NCBI GenBank assembly: GCA_003220935.1
Contig: QHTT01000089.1
Coordinates: forward strand, 1 to 61,877
From: Gemmatimonadota bacterium
GTDB lineage: Bacteria > Gemmatimonadota > Gemmatimonadetes > Gemmatimonadales > GWC2-71-9
Length of the DNA stretch: 61,877 nt
Reading direction: 5' to 3'
Of the stretch, positions 57,906 through 61,877 are shown in pieces. Every line of letters begins with the position of its first letter. Position 1 is the first letter of the stretch. The translations under genes and the position numbers were made by a program. A model generated the notes under the pieces. The model ran no database searches and was not told the origin of the DNA. It saw nothing but the letters and a program-made list of their open reading frames with translations.

Positions 57906-59137
57906 CAGTCGGCCGCCGCGCCGACGTCCTGCTCCCGACGAACCGCGTCGAGGCCGGCCCCGATCTTGATCGCGAGACCGTAGAGATGAATGAAGCCCTC
58001 GGCGTCCTTCTGGTCGTAGACGTTGTCCTTGCCGAACGTAGCGTACGACGGCTGGTACAGCGCGTACGGGCTGTCCCGGCCGGCCACGCTGACGCTCCCC
58101 TTGTAGAGCTTGAGCCGCACGGTCCCGGTGACGCGCTTCTGGGTGCTGGTCACGAGTGCATCGAGCGCCTCGCGCTCGGGCGTCCACCAGCGCCCGTCGT
58201 ACACCAGGTCGGCGTAGCGCAGGGCGACCTCGTCCTTGAGACGCAAGGTGCGCCGGTCGAGCACCAGCTGCTCGAGCTCGCGGTGCGCGGCGTAGAGCAG
58301 CGTACCGCCGGGCGTTTCGTAGACACCGCGGGACTTCATCCCCACGAGACGGTCTTCCACCACGTCGGCGCGTCCGACGCCGTGCTCGCCCGCGACTTCG
58401 TTCAGGGTGTCGAGCAGCTCGACGGGCCCGAGCGGCACGTGGTCCACCGAGACCGGGGTCCCTTCTTCGAAGCCGATGTGCACTACGACCGGCTCCGCCG
58501 GGGCGTCGAGCGGGTTCTTGGTCATCACGAAGATGTCTTCAGGAGCTTCTTGGGAGGGGTCTTCGAGGATGCCGCCTTCGTGGGAGCAATGCCACAAATT
58601 CCGGTCGGTGGAGTACGGCTTGTCCAGAGTCGCCTGAACCGGGATCCCCTTCGCCCTCACGTAGGCGATCAGGTCCTCGCGGCCCTGGAACGTCCACTCC
58701 CGCCACGGGGCGATAACTTGCAGCTCGGGCGCGAGGGCGGCGTAGGTCAACTCGAAGCGGACCTGATCGTTCCCCTTCCCGGTACAGCCGTGGGCGACGG
58801 CGTCGGCCCCGATTCGCTGCGCGAGGGCGACCTGGTGGGCCGCCGTGGCCGGGCGCGCCATCGAAGTGCCGAGCAGGTAGGTGCGCGCGTACACCGCCCC
58901 GGCACGCAGCGTGCAGAACACGAAGTCCCGCACGAACTCCTCGCGGAGGTCTTCGATTACGCAGTCCGTCGCGCCCGAGCGCTTCGCCTTCTCGACCAGT
59001 CCGCTGAGCTCCCCCGCCCCCTGGCCCACGTCGGCGGCAAAGCACACGACCCGGGCGCCGTACTGCTCGCGCAGCCACGGCACGATCGCCGACGTGTCCA
59101 GTCCGCCCGAATATGCCAGAACCACCAGCGGCCCCAT
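57905..59137 (-). CDS. argG: argininosuccinate synthase
   Basis: The 410-aa protein has the ATP-pyrophosphatase loop [48 protein letters not shown] and [20 protein letters not shown], all standard for ArgG. It joins citrulline and aspartate. A GAGGAG site precedes the ATG at 59137, and a promoter overlapped by a palindrome lies 17-65 bp upstream, suggesting arginine control. It forms an operon with argH. Confidence 0.97.
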   Translation of the reverse strand: MGPLVVLAYSGGLDTSAIVPWLREQYGARVVCFAADVGQGAGELSGLVEKAKRSGATDCVIEDLREEFVRDFVFCTLRAGAVYARTYLLGTSMARPATAAHQVALAQRIGADAVAHGCTGKGNDQVRFELTYAALAPELQVIAPWREWTFQGREDLIAYVRAKGIPVQATLDKPYSTDRNLWHCSHEGGILEDPSQEAPEDIFVMTKNPLDAPAEPVVVHIGFEEGTPVSVDHVPLGPVELLDTLNEVAGEHGVGRADVVEDRLVGMKSRGVYETPGGTLLYAAHRELEQLVLDRRTLRLKDEVALRYADLVYDGRWWTPEREALDALVTSTQKRVTGTVRLKLYKGSVSVAGRDSPYALYQPSYATFGKDNVYDQKDAEGFIHLYGLAIKIGAGLDAVRREQDVGAAAD

Positions 59138-59153
59138 GTCGCGCTCCTCGTGG

Positions 59154-59202
59154 GTTTATGCAAACGGATGCATAAACATACATGCGCGAAGAGCGCTGTC
59201 AA
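59154..59202 (-). promoter_or_regulatory. argGH promoter with overlapping ArgR-like palindrome
   Basis: On the minus strand TTGACA (59202-59197) and TATGTT (59180-59175) are 16 bp apart. The perfect dyad GTTTATGCA-AACGGA-TGCATAAAC (59154-59177) begins inside the -10 box and covers the expected start point. TGCATAAA half-sites resemble ARG boxes bound by ArgR in other bacteria. A repressor there would block initiation. No argR gene is in the window. Confidence 0.65.
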
Positions 59203-59254
59203 CGCCCCCCGAGTCTAGCGCCGGCACGGGCGCGCACCGATCTTTTCGGTCCCG

Positions 59255-59842
59255 ATGAACCGGCGAGACCTGCTCCACCTGCTCGGCGCCACGGCTGCGA
59301 CCGGCACGCTGGCCGGGCTTCCCGCGCAGCGGCTGCTCGCCGCCGGACGGCGGCTACACCGCCGCGCGCGGCGCGGTGGCCTGCAGGTGCTCGATCCGCA
59401 CCAGAGCGACACGGTAGCCACGATCGCCGAGCTGATCCTGCCGACGACCGACACGCCCGGCGCGCGCGCCGCGCGCGTCCACGAGTTCGTCGATACGCTG
59501 CTCGCGGACTGGTCTCCGGACGACGAGCGGGCACGGTTTCTGGCTGGCCTCGCGGATGTGGACGCGCGCGCCCGCGCGGCGTTCGGGGCGGACTTCCTCG
59601 GTGCCACCGAGGCGCAGCGCGTCACGCTCCTCACGCAGCTCGATGCCGAGGCGCAGGCCCGCGCAGCGACGCCCGATCCCCGGCAGCAGCCTTTCTTCCG
59701 GCAAATGAAGTTCCTCACGGTCTTCGGTTACTGCACGTCGGAGGTCGGAGCCAAGGCCGAGCTCCATTACGAGACGATTCCGGGCGCGTACGACGGCTGT
59801 GGCCCATTCGGCGGCTGGCGCGCCGGCCCGGGAGACTTCTGA
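59255..59842 (+). CDS. gluconate 2-dehydrogenase subunit 3-like (small, Tat-exported)
   Basis: The N-terminus MNRRDLLHLLGATAATGTLA is a Tat-type signal (RRDLL). The rest resembles the gluconate 2-dehydrogenase subunit 3 family (AELILPTTDTPGARAARVHE; FVDTLLADWSPDDERARFLA; PFFRQMKFLTVFGYCTSEVG). Such small subunits carry the GMC dehydrogenase partner through the Tat system. The TGA overlaps the dehydrogenase ATG (TGATG), as expected for a complex. The mature protein would be periplasmic. Confidence 0.88.
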   Translation: MNRRDLLHLLGATAATGTLAGLPAQRLLAAGRRLHRRARRGGLQVLDPHQSDTVATIAELILPTTDTPGARAARVHEFVDTLLADWSPDDERARFLAGLADVDARARAAFGADFLGATEAQRVTLLTQLDAEAQARAATPDPRQQPFFRQMKFLTVFGYCTSEVGAKAELHYETIPGAYDGCGPFGGWRAGPGDF

Positions 59843-61527
59843 TGCCCGCGCCCAGCTTCGACGCGATTGTCGTCGGCTCCGGCATCACCGGCGGCTGGGC
59901 CGCCAAGGAGCTCTGCGAGCGCGGCCTGACGACGCTGGTGCTCGAGGCGGGGCGGCCGATCGATCCCGCCCGCGACTACGTGGAGCACGTGCCGCCCTGG
60001 GAGATGAAGTTCCGCGGCATGGGCGACCGCAAGGCGCTCGAGCGCGACCAGTTCATCCAGCGCCACTGCTACGCGTGCAACGAGTACAGCGGCAAGTTCT
60101 TCGTCAACGACCGCGAGAACCCGTACACGTTCGATCCCGCCAAGCCGTTTCACTGGATCCGGGGCCGCCAGGTCGGCGGCCGCTCCATCATGTGGGGCCG
60201 CCAGGTGTACCGCTGGAGCGACCTCGACTTCGGCGCCAACGCGCGCGACGGGTTCGGGGTGGACTGGCCGATCCGCTACGCCGACATCGCGCCGTGGTAC
60301 GACCATGTGGAGCGGTTCGTCGGGGTGAGCGGCGAGCGTTTGGGGTTACCCCAGCTTCCCGACGGGCAGTTTCTGCCGCCGATGGCGTTGAATTGCGCCG
60401 AGCAGGTAGTAAAGGAAGGGATGGCGAAGCACTTCGGCGGCGAGCGCGTGCTCACGATCGGCCGCGTCGCCATCCTCACGGTGCCCCATGGTGGGCGCGC
60501 GCCGTGCCACTACTGCGGTCCCTGCGAGCGAGGCTGCATCACCCACTCCTATTTCAACAGCATCGGGACGACGCTCCCTGCCGCGCGCGCCACCGGTCGC
60601 CTCACGCTGCGGCCCTACAGCGTGGTGCACAGCGTGATCTACGATGCAGCGCGCGGTCGCGCGGCGGGAGTGCGTGTGATCGATGCGCAAACGCGGGAAC
60701 CGCTCGAGTTCCGGGCGCGCGTGATCTTCTTGTGCGCTTCAACGCTCGAGTCCACGCGCATCCTGCTCAACTCGAAAACCCCGCGCTTCGCCACCGGGCT
60801 CGCCAACTCGAGCGGGGAGCTCGGCCGCAACCTCATGGACCATACGATGGGCGGCGGCGCCAACGGCACGATCCCGGGATTCGAGGACCGCGCCCCCCAT
60901 GGGCACCGCCCGAACGGCATCTACGTGCCCCGGTTCCGCAACGTGCAGAGCAGCCAGCCCGAATTCTTGCGTGGCTATGGGTTTCAGGGCGGCGGCGGAC
61001 GTGAGGGGTGGGACCGGGTCGTGTCGCAGCCGGGCTTCGGGCGCGAGCTGAAGCAGGCGCTGCGCACGCCGGGGCCGTGGCACTTCAGCTTCTACGGATT
61101 CGGCGAGTGCCTGCCGCGCCCCACCAACTACGTGGAGCTCGACCCCCAAACGGTGGACGCCTGGGGGGTTCCGGCGCTCCGCATCCATTGCGAGTGGAGC
61201 GACAACGAGCGCAAGCTGCTGCACGACATGTCGGTCACGGCCGCCGAGATGCTCGAGGCTGCGGGGGCGCGTGACATCGCGCCGTTCGTGGACGAGAAGC
61301 CTCCGGGCTTGACCATCCACGAGATGGGGACCGCCCGTATGGGCCGCGATCCAAAGACGTCAGTGTTGAACGCACACAACCAGTGCCACGACGTGAAAAA
61401 CGTGTTCGTCACCGACGGCGCGTGCATGGCGTCCACGGCGTGTCAGAACCCGTCCATCACGTACATGGCGCTCACGGCGCGGGCGGCGGCGTACGCGGTG
61501 GAAGCGATGAAACGGAACGAACTGTAG
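59842..61527 (+). CDS. GMC-family FAD dehydrogenase (alpha subunit)
   Basis: The 561-aa protein has the FAD Rossmann motif VVGSGITGGWAAKELCERGL and LVLEAGRPID, GGRSIMWGRQVYRW, and the C-terminal HEMGTARMGRDPKTSVLNAH and CQNPSITYMALTARAA. A Cys cluster CHYCGPCERGC occurs where bacterial FAD-glucose dehydrogenases hold an iron-sulphur centre. It has no signal peptide, so export with the Tat-bearing small subunit is likely. It oxidises a sugar or alcohol and passes electrons on, probably to a cytochrome c not present here. Substrate unknown. Confidence 0.9.
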   Translation: MPAPSFDAIVVGSGITGGWAAKELCERGLTTLVLEAGRPIDPARDYVEHVPPWEMKFRGMGDRKALERDQFIQRHCYACNEYSGKFFVNDRENPYTFDPAKPFHWIRGRQVGGRSIMWGRQVYRWSDLDFGANARDGFGVDWPIRYADIAPWYDHVERFVGVSGERLGLPQLPDGQFLPPMALNCAEQVVKEGMAKHFGGERVLTIGRVAILTVPHGGRAPCHYCGPCERGCITHSYFNSIGTTLPAARATGRLTLRPYSVVHSVIYDAARGRAAGVRVIDAQTREPLEFRARVIFLCASTLESTRILLNSKTPRFATGLANSSGELGRNLMDHTMGGGANGTIPGFEDRAPHGHRPNGIYVPRFRNVQSSQPEFLRGYGFQGGGGREGWDRVVSQPGFGRELKQALRTPGPWHFSFYGFGECLPRPTNYVELDPQTVDAWGVPALRIHCEWSDNERKLLHDMSVTAAEMLEAAGARDIAPFVDEKPPGLTIHEMGTARMGRDPKTSVLNAHNQCHDVKNVFVTDGACMASTACQNPSITYMALTARAAAYAVEAMKRNEL

Positions 61528-61532
61528 GTCCC

Positions 61533-61664
61533 CGGGATCAGGGGCCAGGGACCAGGGAGGAACCAACGATGACCAGTCGACGGGACTTCGCGAAAACGCT
61601 CAGCGCCGCGGCCCTGGGGTACGCCTTCCGCCCCCTGGCCCCTAGTCCCCAGCCCCTAGCCCCC
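61533..61664. repeat. heptamer hairpin, family C (CAGGGRC / CCCCTAG units)
   Basis: The left arm (61533-61560) has 7-bp steps GGGATCA, GGGGCCA, GGGACCA, GGGAGG. The right arm (61631-61664) has CCCCTGG, CCCCTAG, TCCCCAG, CCCCTAG. They can pair with each other with mismatches, although a gene start lies between them. The left arm supplies the ribosome-binding site GGGAGG and the right arm encodes part of the protein. Confidence 0.6.
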
Positions 61665-61877
61665 AAGCGCAAGCTCGACCGCATCGGCCTGCAGCTGTAC
61701 ACCGTGCGGCACGAGCTGGAGCGGGAGTTCGAGGGTACGATCGCCAAGGTGGCCGCAGCGGGCTACCAGGAAGTCGAGTGCGCGGGCTACTTCGGGAAGG
61801 CCCCGGCCGACGTGAAGGCCATGCTCGATCACCACGGCTTAACGGCGCCGTCGGCGCACATCCCATCGCTCGCACCC
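61569..61877 (+). CDS. Tat-exported sugar phosphate isomerase/epimerase (3' end beyond window)
   Basis: The ATG at 61569 lies 8 nt after GGGAGG. The N-terminus MTSRRDFAKTLSAAALGYAF is a Tat signal. A Pro-rich stretch (RPLAPSPQPLAPK) encoded by a heptamer repeat follows. Then comes the start of a xylose-isomerase-like TIM barrel (DRIGLQLYTVRHELEREFEG; TIAKVAAAGYQEVECAGYFG; MLDHHGLTAPSAHIPS). About 103 codons are visible of an expected 280-300. It follows the GMC dehydrogenase and probably acts on the same kind of sugar in the periplasm. Confidence 0.85.
   Translation, partial: MTSRRDFAKTLSAAALGYAFRPLAPSPQPLAPKRKLDRIGLQLYTVRHELEREFEGTIAKVAAAGYQEVECAGYFGKAPADVKAMLDHHGLTAPSAHIPSLAP

Noticed and set aside
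57986..59218. 410-codon plus-strand ORF
   Set aside because: It mirrors argG in length and lies antisense to it; argG is unambiguous.

Overview
Organism. The window is uniformly high in G+C. It shows a diderm envelope: several signal-peptide-bearing beta-barrel proteins, an Omp85-like C-terminus and lipoproteins. It also carries Ser/Thr kinase signalling, an NtrYX pair and many genes joined by NTGA start/stop overlaps. This mix fits a soil or sediment bacterium of the Gemmatimonadota type. That placement is inference from gene content; there is no rRNA here to test it. Most genes are chromosomal housekeeping or envelope genes. Accessory DNA is limited to a decayed integrase beside tRNA-Arg and many short palindromic repeats.

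Layout. 1-5076 (minus): a UPF0182 membrane protein cut by the left edge, small unknowns, a frameshifted unknown and a PlsC-type acyltransferase; 2629-2834 shows nothing I recognise. 5139-5971: integrase remnant, tRNA-Arg(CCG), a 42-nt copy of its 3' end and a palindromic repeat, read as an integration scar. 6096-8445 (minus): a secreted di-haem peroxidase-like protein with two unknowns. 8657-10048: an unknown with an operator-like palindrome over its start, then two divergent zinc-ribbon paralogues. 10056-14999 (minus): a translationally coupled four-gene unit of PPC/Ig-like lipoprotein, Ser/Thr kinase with PEGA domain, TPR-like protein and outer-membrane barrel. 15068-21884: MoxR/DUF58/DUF4350/DUF4129 membrane module divergent from an RDD-SpoIIM fusion. 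22009-23746 (minus): a lone 63-aa histidine-kinase phosphoacceptor domain with a coupled partner, and an M50 protease. 23755-26552: promoter, rho, ruvX, and a broken mltG whose N-terminus is written by a repeat. 26503-31810: thiE and aroH with overlapping start codons, a TonB-dependent-receptor-plug-like regulatory-domain protein, an RlmI-like methyltransferase, a CDF transporter and two unknowns.

31952-38172: orphan formate dehydrogenase, an SDR lacking its usual Tyr, and the tdh-kbl threonine-to-glycine pathway. 38216-40333: two tandem barrel proteins with duplicated promoters. 40317-45422 (minus): acyl-CoA ligase, NYN/OST-HTH/RGG RNA-binding protein, 3-methyladenine glycosylase and dipeptidase, all overlapping. 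45516-50286: a GntR(YtrA-like)-controlled ABC exporter followed by two related membrane-anchored proteins and a secreted domain. 50267-56393: broken yjbQ, repeat, NtrY/NtrX, a bactofilin-like/Omp85-like fusion, DUF4390 and an HNH protein. 56487-59202 (minus): argG-argH under a promoter overlapped by an ArgR-like palindrome. 59255-61877: a GMC dehydrogenase with its Tat-exported small subunit, then a Tat-exported sugar isomerase cut by the right edge.

Most notable. The clearest non-textbook signals are three families of heptamer-built hairpins, two of which extend into coding sequence; a separate mini-hairpin family; two genes (mltG, yjbQ) with the same kind of internal deletion plus frameshift; the NYN/OST-HTH/RGG gene with a G-quadruplex-prone stretch in its own message; and the GntR-ABC locus with duplicated degenerate peptidase-like proteins.
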